Source: Faecalicatena contorta (GTDB taxonomy: Bacteria > Bacillota > Clostridia > Lachnospirales > Lachnospiraceae). From it: DNA of 64,000 bases. The stretch is from assembly GCF_003149105.1 (NCBI RefSeq), contig NZ_QGDS01000002.1:1-64000 (forward strand), read 5' to 3'. A program made the translations under genes and the position numbers. The notes under the pieces are model-generated. The model was not told where the DNA came from. It worked only from the letters and a program-made list of their open reading frames with translations, and did no database searches. Of the stretch, positions 16,322 through 24,972 are shown piece by piece. The stretch's first letter is position 1. The number at the start of each line of letters is the position of its first letter.

Positions 16322-17665
16322 ATGGATAAAACAGAAGAGCAAATTGTAAAGATAATTGATAATAACAGAAGCATGATTTTAGAATTTGCAAATGATATTT
16401 ATCATCATGGAGAATTAGGGTACAAAGAGTTCAGGACGAGTGAAAAGTTCCGGAAGTTTATGAAGCCACGGACAGAGCGTATAGAAGACGATCTGGCTAT
16501 TACCGGGATGAAGGCATATCTGAATTCGGAAAAAAGAGAAAACTTTTCTTTGGCCCTGATTGGGGAATTGGACGCGTTAAGGATTCCCAACCATGCCTGT
16601 GCGAATAAGGAAACTGAGGCGGCTCACTGTTGCGGACACCATGCACAGCTTGCTGGAGTCATAGGAGCAGCGATTGCACTTACCGAAAAGGGTATTTCAG
16701 AGAAATTAGATGGCCAAATTGTTTTTATGGCGGCTCCGGCAGAGGAATATGGAGAAGTGGAATTTAAGAAATCTCTGATGAACGAGGGGAAAATCGGTTA
16801 TGGCGGCGGAAAATGTGAGTTAATCCGCATAGGTGCATTTGATGATATTGATGCCTGTCTTGTACATCATATCTCCATGGAGGGAATCTCTGCAGGAAGC
16901 GGAAGCGGCAATGGTTTTGTCTCAAAGGTCATCACAATAAAAGGAAAAGCAGCACATGCGGCGGCAGAAAAGGAAAAAGGAGTCAATGCATTATCGGCAG
17001 CTTCTCTGGGGCTTCAGGCACTTGCTTTTAACAGGGAGACGTTCCGTGACGAAGATTGTGTCAGAGTTCATCCCATTATGACAAAAGGCGGTAATCTGGT
17101 AAATGTAGTACCAGATGAGGCGGTGATTGAAACCTTGGTAAGAGGAAAAACAAAAGAAGCGTTTTCAGATGCCTCCATGAAGACTGACCGCTCCTTCAAG
17201 GCAGGGGCAATGGCAATGGGAGCTGGATATAGGATTGAGACAATGCCGGGATATCTTCCTTCTCTCCCGATGGCTATGCCGGAAGAGGTTGTAGAAGTGA
17301 TGAGAGAAGCGGCAGCGCCAAAGAAAGTAAATACGGATGTGCTGGAGAAGCACATGGGCGGTTCCACAGATGTAGGTGACGTTCAGCATTTAATGCCGGT
17401 ATTGACATTTAACACCGGCGGCGTGTCCGGGGGACTTCATCAGTCAGAGTTTGCGGTTTATGATGAAGAGGAAGCCTATATACTTACGGCAAAAATTTTC
17501 GCGCTTGGCGCATACCGTATGCTAAAGGACGGAGCAGAACTTGCTAAAAGGGTAAAAGACGGGTATCATCCGGTATTCCAATCAAAAGAAGAATACATAG
17601 AGTTTCTAAATAAGTTTTATTCGGTGGAGGAGAGTGAAATATGGGAAAAGAAAATTACAAAATAA
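16322..17665 (+). CDS. M20-family amidohydrolase / peptidase
   Basis: A 447-residue metal-dependent amidohydrolase of the M20D (AbgB/IAA-amino-acid hydrolase-like) group. Metal-site motifs are HCCGHH (usually H-x-C-G-H-D, so the Asp is replaced by His), APAEEYGE and a late GGVSGGLHQSEF His. A dimerisation domain lies in the middle (SKVITIKGKAAHAAAEKEKG). The start at 16322 follows GGATAGGGG; an in-frame GTG two codons earlier is less likely. It overlaps the next gene by 25 bases. Beside an ATC-hydrolase-like gene, it could remove an N-carbamoyl or N-acyl group from cysteine. That role is inference from context. Confidence 0.85.
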   Translation: MDKTEEQIVKIIDNNRSMILEFANDIYHHGELGYKEFRTSEKFRKFMKPRTERIEDDLAITGMKAYLNSEKRENFSLALIGELDALRIPNHACANKETEAAHCCGHHAQLAGVIGAAIALTEKGISEKLDGQIVFMAAPAEEYGEVEFKKSLMNEGKIGYGGGKCELIRIGAFDDIDACLVHHISMEGISAGSGSGNGFVSKVITIKGKAAHAAAEKEKGVNALSAASLGLQALAFNRETFRDEDCVRVHPIMTKGGNLVNVVPDEAVIETLVRGKTKEAFSDASMKTDRSFKAGAMAMGAGYRIETMPGYLPSLPMAMPEEVVEVMREAAAPKKVNTDVLEKHMGGSTDVGDVQHLMPVLTFNTGGVSGGLHQSEFAVYDEEEAYILTAKIFALGAYRMLKDGAELAKRVKDGYHPVFQSKEEYIEFLNKFYSVEESEIWEKKITK

Positions 17666-18180
17666 CCGGTACTGTTCCAAGAGAACTGATGGTTGATGAG
17701 ATTCGAAAGGCCGCAAGACAGTTTGCGATGCTGTATTTCCATTTCTGTGATGTGCTTCAGAAACTTTATGGCTTGGAAAAGACAAAGGAAATTGTAAGAC
17801 AGACAGTGTTTGAGCTGGGAGCCGACCGCTCTGACCAGTTAAGAGAGAAGGCTCATAAACTGGGAAAAGAGACTGAAACAGTAGAAGATTTTATGTCTGT
17901 GATAGACCTTCCATTATGTGGGTGGATTCCGGAGTGGGGAGCAGACCACTGTCCTTATGCGGAAACATGGAGAAAATATTACGATGAGTATCCATGGTTC
18001 AGAGAACTGGCACCGTACTATTGTGATGTTATAGACACCACAACCATTGAGAACTTTTCCCGGCATCTGTCCCACAAGCTTACACAGAATGTATTGATTG
18101 AGGGGGAAAGCTGTGAGAGGAATTATTTCGAAAGTGAAGAAGTAAAGAAAGGAAATTATACCTATGGCAGCAAAGAGTAA
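17641..18180 (+). CDS. L-2-amino-thiazoline-4-carboxylate (ATC) hydrolase-like protein
   Basis: A 179-residue cytoplasmic protein resembling the ATC hydrolase family, named for opening the thiazoline ring of L-ATC on the way to cysteine. Visible features are LYGLEKTKEIVRQTVFELGADR, a Cys/Trp-rich middle (LPLCGWIPEWGADHCPYAETW) and LAPYYCDVIDTT, where conserved Cys and acidic residues cluster. GGAGGAG precedes the ATG. It overlaps the M20 gene by 25 bases and the ABC permease by 17, so the three are translationally coupled. Family members in Clostridia are mostly uncharacterised, so the true substrate may differ. Confidence 0.7.
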   Translation: MGKENYKITGTVPRELMVDEIRKAARQFAMLYFHFCDVLQKLYGLEKTKEIVRQTVFELGADRSDQLREKAHKLGKETETVEDFMSVIDLPLCGWIPEWGADHCPYAETWRKYYDEYPWFRELAPYYCDVIDTTTIENFSRHLSHKLTQNVLIEGESCERNYFESEEVKKGNYTYGSKE

Positions 18181-18994
18181 AGAATCCGCGGTATTACAGC
18201 CTGTGAGTAAATCAGGCACGGGAAAAGCCTCCAAGAAAAACATTACATATATTAATGTGCTGCAGGTCCTGACAGTAGCGGCACTGCTTGGATATATGGA
18301 GTATGCAGTAACATCTGGAAAAATCAACCGGATTTTTATGGCATCTCCGTCTAGTATTGTGGAAGAGGCATTTCATATTGCTGCAGATGGAACTCTCTGG
18401 CCTCATTTAATTCTTACTCTTCAGGAAGTGCTGGTAGGGTATGCACTGGCTGCGGGAGTTGGAATTATAGTAGGTTTGATTTGGACGATGTTCCCTAAGA
18501 CTGAAGCTTACGGTAATGTGTTCTGTTCAGCAATTATGGCAATTCCTAAGACAGCAATTCTGCCCCTGCTTATTCTGTGGTTCGGAATTGGTTTTCAATC
18601 CAAAGTAGTGCTCATATTCCTTTTTTCTGTATTTCAGATTCTGTACAGTACCGTTACAGGAGCGAAACAGTGCAAGATAGAGTATTTAAAGGTAGCCAGG
18701 GTGTTTAATGCAACAAAAATGCAGACTGTGTTTAAAGTCATGATTCCGGCGGCGCTGCCATCTATGTTCAATGGATTGCGGCTGGCGGCGGCAACGGCCT
18801 TGACAGGAGTTGTATTTTCAGAAATGCAGTCGGCGAAGGCGGGGCTTGGATATCTTCTTTCCGAATCCCAGAATTTACTGAATACACCCAGAATGTTTTT
18901 TATCATCATATTAGTAACGCTGATTTCAGTATGCTTCGTTAAACTGATTGCAGCCATTGAATATGTGCTTTGCCACAAATGGAGCAGGGTATAG
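18164..18994 (+). CDS. ABC transporter permease (SsuC/TauC/NMT1-associated type)
   Basis: A 276-residue inner-membrane permease with an N-terminal cytoplasmic extension and about six helices. The binding-protein-dependent transport loop lies near GAKQCKIEYLKVARVFNATKM, followed by AALPSMFNGLRLAAATALTGVV, the EAA-type coupling helix. It belongs to the nitrate/sulfonate/taurine importer class. Its start overlaps the ATC-hydrolase-like gene, and the binding protein and ATPase follow. Confidence 0.9.
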   Translation: MAAKSKESAVLQPVSKSGTGKASKKNITYINVLQVLTVAALLGYMEYAVTSGKINRIFMASPSSIVEEAFHIAADGTLWPHLILTLQEVLVGYALAAGVGIIVGLIWTMFPKTEAYGNVFCSAIMAIPKTAILPLLILWFGIGFQSKVVLIFLFSVFQILYSTVTGAKQCKIEYLKVARVFNATKMQTVFKVMIPAALPSMFNGLRLAAATALTGVVFSEMQSAKAGLGYLLSESQNLLNTPRMFFIIILVTLISVCFVKLIAAIEYVLCHKWSRV

Positions 18995-19033
18995 ACGTAA
19001 AATAAAATCCAAGAAAATGAGAGGTATTGTATT

Positions 19034-20110
19034 ATGAAAAGAAGGATTATATCTGTTTTAATTGCAGCAACGTTAACAATTTCGGCTTTGGCCGGATGCT
19101 CATCAGCAAAAGGCTCTGAATCAGCAAAAAAAACTGAAACCGGGGGAACATCCCAATCTTCAGCATCTGATTCTGAATCAGGAGATGACGATACTATTAC
19201 AATACGTTCCTGCTTCGCTACAGGTATGACTGGTGCGGTCAATAATTTTGCGATTGAGAAGGGGCTTTACAAAGAGCTGGGTATTGAATTTGACAATATC
19301 CAGTGGAGCAGTAATGATGAGGTACTTTCCTTAATAACCAGAGGAGAGATTGATGTGGCCGACGGCGATCCAAGCGCTTACATCCCTGGCATTTATAACG
19401 GGGTATCTGGAAAACTGGTGGGGAACATGTGGAGATATTCCGGATGCTACTGGCTGGTTGCCAATAATGATATAAAAGATATCAGTGACTTGAAAGGAAA
19501 AACAGTCGGTACTGCTGCAGCAGCTGGCGGCATGAGACTTTCGGTTCTGAAGATGCTGGAAGAGAACGGGTTGAGTGAAGATGATGTGACGCTGGTAGCA
19601 AATGGTGTTTATCAGTCTGCATATGCCACATTAACATCTGGCGAGGTAGATGCAACTATAATCCATAACCCATACGCTGCACTTGCAGAGGCAGATGGAG
19701 TAGGTCATATCCTTGGCCGGGCGTGGGATTATATTCCAGATTACTATACAGGAACAATCATTGCATCAGATGATATCATTGAAAAGGACCCTGAAAAATT
19801 GCAGCGTTTCCTGACTGCTTACTATAAGGTACATGAAGAAGTGAAAAATGAGCGTTTAGATGAATTCATCTCCTGGGCAGCAACACAGATGAATACCCCT
19901 GAGGAAGTAATGAAAAAAGCTATTGAATCAGAAATCGACGTGTGGTTTGACTATCCGGTAATTCCAGAAGATAGAATCAGCAAGACCGTAGAGTATTTGA
20001 AGGATTACGGATGGCTTGACAAGGATGTAAAGGCAGAAGGAACCTATACAAATGAATTTTCACAGAAAGCTGCAGATGAGCTGGGTCTTACCAATCCGGA
20101 AAGTAAATAG
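19034..20110 (+). CDS. ABC transporter substrate-binding lipoprotein (SsuA/NMT1-like)
   Basis: A 358-residue lipoprotein. The signal peptide ends in the lipobox LAGCSS, followed by a Ser/Glu linker. The periplasmic-binding type II fold follows (TIRSCFATGMTGAVNNFAIEKG, DLKGKTVGTAAAAGGMRLSV, VDATIIHNPYAALAEADG). The class binds sulfonates, nitrate, taurine or pyrimidine precursors. Position between an ATC-hydrolase-like gene and cysteine genes suggests a sulfur-containing ligand. The ATG follows GAGGT. Confidence 0.88.
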   Translation: MKRRIISVLIAATLTISALAGCSSAKGSESAKKTETGGTSQSSASDSESGDDDTITIRSCFATGMTGAVNNFAIEKGLYKELGIEFDNIQWSSNDEVLSLITRGEIDVADGDPSAYIPGIYNGVSGKLVGNMWRYSGCYWLVANNDIKDISDLKGKTVGTAAAAGGMRLSVLKMLEENGLSEDDVTLVANGVYQSAYATLTSGEVDATIIHNPYAALAEADGVGHILGRAWDYIPDYYTGTIIASDDIIEKDPEKLQRFLTAYYKVHEEVKNERLDEFISWAATQMNTPEEVMKKAIESEIDVWFDYPVIPEDRISKTVEYLKDYGWLDKDVKAEGTYTNEFSQKAADELGLTNPESK

Positions 20111-20135
20111 CAGAAACGGAGGGAGCAAAGAAAAG

Positions 20136-20918
20136 ATGCCGACCATAAAAATAAACAAACTGGATAAATATTATCCTGGTGAAAACGGAGAAACAACTCA
20201 TGCGCTAAAAGACATTAACCTGGAGATTCAGGATGGAGAATTTGTTTGTATTGTAGGTCCCTCCGGCTGCGGAAAGAGTACATTGCTGGAGATTGTTGCC
20301 GGTCTTCTTGAGCATACAGACGGGGAAGTCCTGCTGGATGACATTCCTGTAAATGGAACCAGCCGGGATATCGGCGTTGTATTTCAGGATGCTTCCCTTT
20401 ATCCGTGGAAAACAATTAAGAAAAACATTGCCTTTGGGATGGATATTTCGGGAGTTCCGAAAAAGGAGCAGGAAGAAAGAGTCGCAAAATACGTGAAGAT
20501 GATGAACCTGAGCGGATTTGAAAATAAGTACCCATCACAGCTTTCCGGTGGGATGAGACAGAGAGCCGGAATTGCAAGGGCACTGGTGATGAACCCCAAA
20601 GTAATTCTTATGGATGAGCCTTTTAGCGCGGTGGACCATTTGACGAGATGTACTTTGCAGGAAGAATTAATCAGGATCAGACAGGAAGAAAAAAAGACAG
20701 TTTTGTTTGTAACACATGATATCAATGAGGCAGTGTATCTTGCGGACCGGGTGATTCTTTTAAGTCCAAGGCCCAGCACAGTACAGGAGGAATACGATAT
20801 TTCTATTCCTCATCCGCGCAAGAGAAGCGATGAATATCTGGTACAGAAGGCTGCTAAAATTGTAGCGGCTATCAGCAGAGGAGCAGAGAAACAGGAAGCA
20901 GCAGAATATTATATCTAG
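20136..20918 (+). CDS. ABC transporter ATP-binding protein (SsuB/TauB-like)
   Basis: A 260-residue ATPase energising the importer. Walker A GPSGCGKST, Q-loop VVFQDASLYPW, signature LSGGMRQR, Walker B VILMDEPFS and switch His VTHDINEAVY are all intact. The start at 20136 (MPTIKINK) follows GGAGGGAG; the frame is open further upstream but overlaps the binding-protein gene without a ribosome site. It completes a one-permease, one-ATPase importer. Confidence 0.93.
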   Translation: MPTIKINKLDKYYPGENGETTHALKDINLEIQDGEFVCIVGPSGCGKSTLLEIVAGLLEHTDGEVLLDDIPVNGTSRDIGVVFQDASLYPWKTIKKNIAFGMDISGVPKKEQEERVAKYVKMMNLSGFENKYPSQLSGGMRQRAGIARALVMNPKVILMDEPFSAVDHLTRCTLQEELIRIRQEEKKTVLFVTHDINEAVYLADRVILLSPRPSTVQEEYDISIPHPRKRSDEYLVQKAAKIVAAISRGAEKQEAAEYYI

Positions 20919-20919
20919 G

Positions 20920-21035
20920 GCAACAATCATGCTGCTAAGTTCGAAAGAACACCCCAACAGGGTGAACTTTCTCGCTAAGCCAGCAGGTTGTGCTTTACAA
21001 CTAGGTTCGGAAGAACCTCACCAAGTAAGTATAAG
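20920..21035 (+). ncRNA. Candidate structured RNA / leader with four hairpins
   Basis: Between the ATPase and nitroreductase genes lie four short hairpins. They are GTTC-gaaa-GAAC, CACCC-caaca-GGGTG, TTGT-gcttt-ACAA and AGGTTC-ggaa-GAACCT; the first and last have GNRA tetraloops. CTGCT near 20932 can pair with AGCAG near 20983 to enclose the first two. No T-run follows, so it is not a plain terminator. It matches no riboswitch class that I recognise. It may adjust expression of the last gene of the operon. Confidence 0.4.
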
Positions 21036-21049
21036 CAGGAGGGCGTGAT

Positions 21050-21931
21050 ATGTTTAGAGACACAAGTATGGATTATCTTGATAAAGAAGAGGTAAAACAG
21101 ATATGGAACCGGAATATGCAGATTACAGATGAGGAATTTCTGAATATGGATGAAACAGAGTTCCGGGCCAGAGTACGGGAACGGAGCCATCATACTCTGG
21201 AGATTCAGATGTATCATGCGGCATATCGAAATAAGCAGCTCCGCCCTGAACAAGCGGATTATGCAAAGCATCTTCTGGATTTGTGGATAAAGCGGGGACT
21301 AAGTAAGGAATTTCCTGAATATCGTTATGTCAGCTTCTTAATTGAGTCGGCAGAACGTCTTGCCAAAGGAGAACCGGTGGATTTAGCCGCTTATGCACCG
21401 AAGCCTGTTACAAAAGAAATGGAAGAAGATTTCTTTACTATTTTAAAAGAAAGACGTTCAGTCAGAGAATTTAAAGACCAGGAAGTGCCGGATGAAATCA
21501 TTGACAAAATCCTGGAAGCAGGGTTGTGGGCTGCTCACGGCTGTAACGTACAATCCATCAGATACATTGTGGTAAGGGAGAAAAACGAGCCTGGATTGTT
21601 TCGGGGCAGTGATGTTCCCGGAGGCCCGGTTCATCTGGTAATCTTGCAGGATATGCGGTGCTACCGTGCGAATTCATTTACACCTGTAAGAAACCAGCTT
21701 CTGGATGCAGGCGCGGCCGGTCAGAACATTGTGCTTGCCGCTCATGCTGCGGGGCTGGAAGGCGTATGGTTAACATTCCCAAATGAAGAGTTTTGTGACA
21801 GGTTAAAGAAAAAATTTGATTTGCCTGACTATATTAGACTGGTAACTTATGTAGATGTAGGCTATGGAGACCAGACTCCATACCCGCCTTTGCGCGCTGG
21901 TGTAGAAGATGCGGTAATCGGAAGATACTAG
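21050..21931 (+). CDS. Nitroreductase-family flavoprotein with N-terminal helical extension
   Basis: A 293-residue FMN-dependent oxidoreductase. Residues 1 to about 125 form a helical, charged extension of unknown role. The nitroreductase fold starts at ILKERRSVREFKDQEVPDEI, continues with AAHGCNVQSIRYIVV and a domain-closing AGAAGQNIVLAAHAAGLEGVW. AGGAGGG precedes the ATG. It may be the last gene of the 16.3-kb operon. Reduction of a sulfur, nitro or enone substrate is possible; the fold alone does not fix it. Confidence 0.8.
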   Translation: MFRDTSMDYLDKEEVKQIWNRNMQITDEEFLNMDETEFRARVRERSHHTLEIQMYHAAYRNKQLRPEQADYAKHLLDLWIKRGLSKEFPEYRYVSFLIESAERLAKGEPVDLAAYAPKPVTKEMEEDFFTILKERRSVREFKDQEVPDEIIDKILEAGLWAAHGCNVQSIRYIVVREKNEPGLFRGSDVPGGPVHLVILQDMRCYRANSFTPVRNQLLDAGAAGQNIVLAAHAAGLEGVWLTFPNEEFCDRLKKKFDLPDYIRLVTYVDVGYGDQTPYPPLRAGVEDAVIGRY

Positions 21932-21966
21932 GATATTGTAAAAATATTCTGAAAATGAAGAGCAAA

Positions 21967-21999
21967 GGGGACAGTCCCTTTTCAAAAGGGACTGTCCCC
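21967..21999. repeat. Perfect palindrome GGGGACAGTCCC type, copy 1
   Basis: GGGGACAGTCCCTTTT (21967-21982) is perfectly complementary to 21984-21999. The ATATTCTGA...AGAGCAAA flank is shared with the copy at 24918, so the repeated unit is about 55-60 bp. No T-run follows on the plus strand. Confidence 0.85.
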
Positions 22000-22030
22000 C
22001 ATGAAAAAATCAAAAAAATATAAAATATGG

Positions 22031-22059
22031 TTGACATATCAAAAGGATAGTAATATAAT
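22031..22059 (+). promoter_or_regulatory. Consensus sigma-A promoter of cysK-metY-Rrf2 operon
   Basis: TTGACA (22031-22036), 17 bp, TATAAT (22054-22059): a full consensus. The spacer contains AAGGATAGTAATA, which resembles the reverse complement of the ACTAATCCTATAGG motif at the 16.2-kb operon promoter. This may be a shared regulator site. Confidence 0.75.
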
Positions 22060-22109
22060 AATAGCAACATAAAACATACTAAACCTATATGAAAGGTAGG
22101 GAATGTAAA

Positions 22110-23042
22110 ATGGCAAATATATTTAAGGGAACATTGGATTTAATCGGAAGGACTCCTTTGATGGAGGTAGTAAATTTAGAAAAGAGTTTAGAGCTGGAAG
22201 CAACTATACTGGTAAAACTAGAATACCTTAACCCGGCAGGAAGTGTCAAGGACAGAATTGCGAAAGCAATGATTGAAGATGCGGAGGAGAAGGGAATTTT
22301 AAAAGAAGGCTCTGTTATTATTGAGCCGACTTCCGGCAATACGGGAATTGGTCTTGCATCAATTGCCGCAGCGAAAGGTTATCGTGTTGTTTTGACTATG
22401 CCCGAGACAATGAGTATTGAAAGAAGAAATATACTTAAGGCTTACGGCGCAGAATTGGTACTGACAGAAGGGGCAAAAGGAATGAAGGGTGCTATCGCAA
22501 AAGCAGATGAGCTGGCGAAAGAGATTCCAAACAGCTTTATCCCCGGACAGTTTGTAAACCCTGCAAACCCTGCTATTCACAAGAGCACAACAGGACCGGA
22601 AATCTGGAATGATACAGATGGAAATGTGGACATTTTTGTTGCAGGAGTTGGTACGGGAGGTACTCTTACAGGGGTAGGTGAATACCTGAAGTCTAAGAAT
22701 CCTGAAGTTAAGATTGTAGCAGTGGAACCTGCTGCTTCACCGGTTCTTTCAGAAGGCAAGGGGGGACCGCATAAAATCCAGGGAATCGGGGCAGGCTTTG
22801 TACCGGAAGTATTGAATACGGAAATTTATGATGAAATTCTGAAAGTAGAAAATGATGATGCATTTGCAGCAGCAAAATCTTTTGCAAAGCAGGAAGGTGT
22901 CCTGGTGGGGATTTCCTCAGGAGCGGCGCTGCAAGCAGCAATCGAATTGGCAAAACGCCCGGAGAACAAGGGAAAGACTATTGTGACATTGTTACCGGAT
23001 ACAGGAGATAGATATTATTCCACACCTTTGTTTGGGGAGTAG
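22110..23042 (+). CDS. cysK: Cysteine synthase (O-acetylserine sulfhydrylase)
   Basis: A 310-residue PLP enzyme making L-cysteine from O-acetylserine and sulfide. The PLP lysine lies in NPAGSVKDR (K47), the substrate loop is [10 protein letters not shown] and the phosphate cup is [10 protein letters not shown]. The start at 22110 (MANIFKG) follows AAGGTAGGG; an upstream in-frame ATG has no ribosome site. It is first in an operon with metY and a CymR-like regulator. Confidence 0.96.
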   Translation: MANIFKGTLDLIGRTPLMEVVNLEKSLELEATILVKLEYLNPAGSVKDRIAKAMIEDAEEKGILKEGSVIIEPTSGNTGIGLASIAAAKGYRVVLTMPETMSIERRNILKAYGAELVLTEGAKGMKGAIAKADELAKEIPNSFIPGQFVNPANPAIHKSTTGPEIWNDTDGNVDIFVAGVGTGGTLTGVGEYLKSKNPEVKIVAVEPAASPVLSEGKGGPHKIQGIGAGFVPEVLNTEIYDEILKVENDDAFAAAKSFAKQEGVLVGISSGAALQAAIELAKRPENKGKTIVTLLPDTGDRYYSTPLFGE

Positions 23043-23062
23043 ATGAGAAGAGGAGAAAAGAT

Positions 23063-24373
23063 ATGGGTGATAAAGTTACAAGAGAAAATAGGAAATTGAA
23101 ATTTGAGACATTACAGCTTCACGTAGGGCAGGAGCAGCCGGATCCGGTAACGGATGCAAGAGCAGTTCCTATTTATCAGACCTCTTCCTATGTATTCCAC
23201 AACAGTGAACATGCGGCGGCACGTTTTGGCCTTGCAGATGCGGGCAACATTTACGGACGCCTGACCAATCCCACAGAAGATATATTTGAAAGACGGATTG
23301 CAGCACTGGAGGGAGGCGTGGCAGCTCTTGCGGTTGCCTCCGGGGCGGCTGCGGTCACATATACAATTGAAAATCTGGCGCAGAATGGAGATCATATTGT
23401 ATCTGCAAAGAATATTTACGGCGGTACTTATAACCTGCTGGCTCATACATTGCCCCAGTATGGAATCACAACGAGTTTCATAGATATTTTTGATGACCAG
23501 GCAGTAGAAGCGGCAATACAGGAGAACACAAAAGCAATATTTATAGAAACTTTGGGAAATCCAAATTCAGATGTAGTAGATATTGAAAAGATTGCAAAGA
23601 TTGCACATGCACACAAGATTCCTCTTGTTATTGATAATACATTTGCAACACCGTACCTGGTGCGCCCTATTGAATTCGGCGCAGATATCGTAATACATTC
23701 CGCTACAAAGTTTATTGGAGGCCATGGAACAGCCATCGGCGGAGTGATTGTAGACAGCGGAAAATTTGACTGGGAAGCTTCCGGGAAATTCCTATCATTG
23801 ACAGAGCCAAATCCCAGCTATCACGGAATCAGTTTTACAAAGGCAGTAGGACCTGCGGCTTTTGTGACAAAGATTCGGGCTATTCTGTTAAGAGATACAG
23901 GCGCAACAGTTTCCCCATTCCACTCTTTCTTGTTTTTACAGGGACTTGAGACTTTATCTCTCCGTGTAGAACGCCATGTGGAAAATGCCCTTAAGGTTGT
24001 GGAATACTTGAAAAATCACCCTGAGGTTGAAGAAGTACACCACCCGTCTGTAACAGAGGATGAAAGTCAAAAGGCATTATACGCTAAGTATTTCCCAAAT
24101 GGCGGAGGCTCCATTTTTACATTTGAAATTAAGGGAGATGCAAAGAAGGCCCAGAACTTTATAGATCATTTGGAGCTGTTTTCTCTATTAGCAAACGTTG
24201 CCGATGTTAAGTCTTTAGTTATTCACCCGGCGACAACTACACACAGCCAGTGTACAGAAGAAGAGCTTCAGGATCAGGGAATCAAGCCAAATACCATCCG
24301 TCTGTCCATTGGTACAGAACATATTGATGATATTATAGAAGACTTGACAGAAGCGTTTAAAGCAGTACAATAA
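23063..24373 (+). CDS. metY: O-acetylhomoserine sulfhydrylase (MetY type)
   Basis: A 436-residue PLP trans-sulfuration-family enzyme forming homocysteine directly from O-acetylhomoserine and sulfide. The length and the [19 protein letters not shown] region fit MetY rather than the shorter cystathionine synthases. The PLP lysine is in [10 protein letters not shown] (K216). It follows cysK by 20 bases, so one transcript couples cysteine and methionine synthesis from sulfide. Confidence 0.92.
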   Translation: MGDKVTRENRKLKFETLQLHVGQEQPDPVTDARAVPIYQTSSYVFHNSEHAAARFGLADAGNIYGRLTNPTEDIFERRIAALEGGVAALAVASGAAAVTYTIENLAQNGDHIVSAKNIYGGTYNLLAHTLPQYGITTSFIDIFDDQAVEAAIQENTKAIFIETLGNPNSDVVDIEKIAKIAHAHKIPLVIDNTFATPYLVRPIEFGADIVIHSATKFIGGHGTAIGGVIVDSGKFDWEASGKFLSLTEPNPSYHGISFTKAVGPAAFVTKIRAILLRDTGATVSPFHSFLFLQGLETLSLRVERHVENALKVVEYLKNHPEVEEVHHPSVTEDESQKALYAKYFPNGGGSIFTFEIKGDAKKAQNFIDHLELFSLLANVADVKSLVIHPATTTHSQCTEEELQDQGIKPNTIRLSIGTEHIDDIIEDLTEAFKAVQ

Positions 24374-24406
24374 TAAAAAAGGCTTCGAAGACATGTGGAG
24401 GTATTT

Positions 24407-24853
24407 ATGAAGTTTTCAAAGAAAAGCAGGTATGGACTCAGGGCATTAATAGATTTATCTGTAAATTCCAAAAAGGACCATGTGGCATTAAGCAGTATTG
24501 CCGAGCGGAACGGCATTTCTCTCCAATACCTGGAACAGGCCTTTGCAAGCCTTAGAAGAGCAGAAATTGTAAAAAGTATCAAAGGGCCGCAGGGCGGATA
24601 TCTGCTGAATGACAAGGCTGAAAATATCACGGTAGCTTCCATACTGCAGGCGCTGGACGGAAACTATCGGATTGAACCGGAAGAAAGTTTAGAAGATGGC
24701 AGTCAGCCGGAAATTATACAGACAATTCAGAAAGTAATCATTGACAAAGTGAATGAAGAACTGGATGAAATATTAAAAAATATAACACTGGAAGATTTGG
24801 AAAAAGAATATCTGGCTTACAGTGGATATGAGCAGGACATGTATTATATATAA
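24407..24853 (+). CDS. Rrf2-family regulator, CymR-like
   Basis: A 148-residue winged-helix repressor (MKFSKKSRYGLRALIDLSV, IKGPQGGYLLNDKAENIT). It lacks the cysteine triplet of Fe-S Rrf2 proteins. This agrees with CymR, the cysteine-metabolism repressor that senses O-acetylserine through a complex with CysK. Co-transcription with cysK and metY strengthens the call. GGAGG sits five bases before the ATG at 24407; an in-frame GTG four codons earlier is rejected for that reason. Confidence 0.85.
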   Translation: MKFSKKSRYGLRALIDLSVNSKKDHVALSSIAERNGISLQYLEQAFASLRRAEIVKSIKGPQGGYLLNDKAENITVASILQALDGNYRIEPEESLEDGSQPEIIQTIQKVIIDKVNEELDEILKNITLEDLEKEYLAYSGYEQDMYYI

Positions 24854-24917
24854 GAAGAAAAACGGGGACACTTAGGTATTCCCGTTTTTACTGAATATTC
24901 TGACAAAGGAGAGCAAA

Positions 24918-24950
24918 GGGGACAGTCCCTTTTCAAAAGGGACTGTCCCC
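24918..24950. repeat. Perfect palindrome GGGGACAGTCCC type, copy 2
   Basis: GGGGACAGTCCCTTTT (24918-24933) pairs perfectly with 24935-24950. Arms and loop base are identical to copy 1 at 21967-21999, with the same GAGCAAA flank. It separates the Rrf2 gene from the next PLP-enzyme gene. Confidence 0.85.
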
Positions 24951-24972
24951 CTTTGAACAGGAGGTAAAGAAG

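Noticed and set aside
20052..20135. Extended start of the SsuB-like ATPase overlapping the binding-protein gene
   Set aside because: The extension lacks a ribosome site, and the standard start at 20136 has GGAGGGAG and the usual N-terminus.
20936..21020. tRNA or CRISPR-like repeats in the hairpin-rich gap
   Set aside because: No cloverleaf, T-loop or CCA pattern, and the hairpins are not spaced direct repeats.
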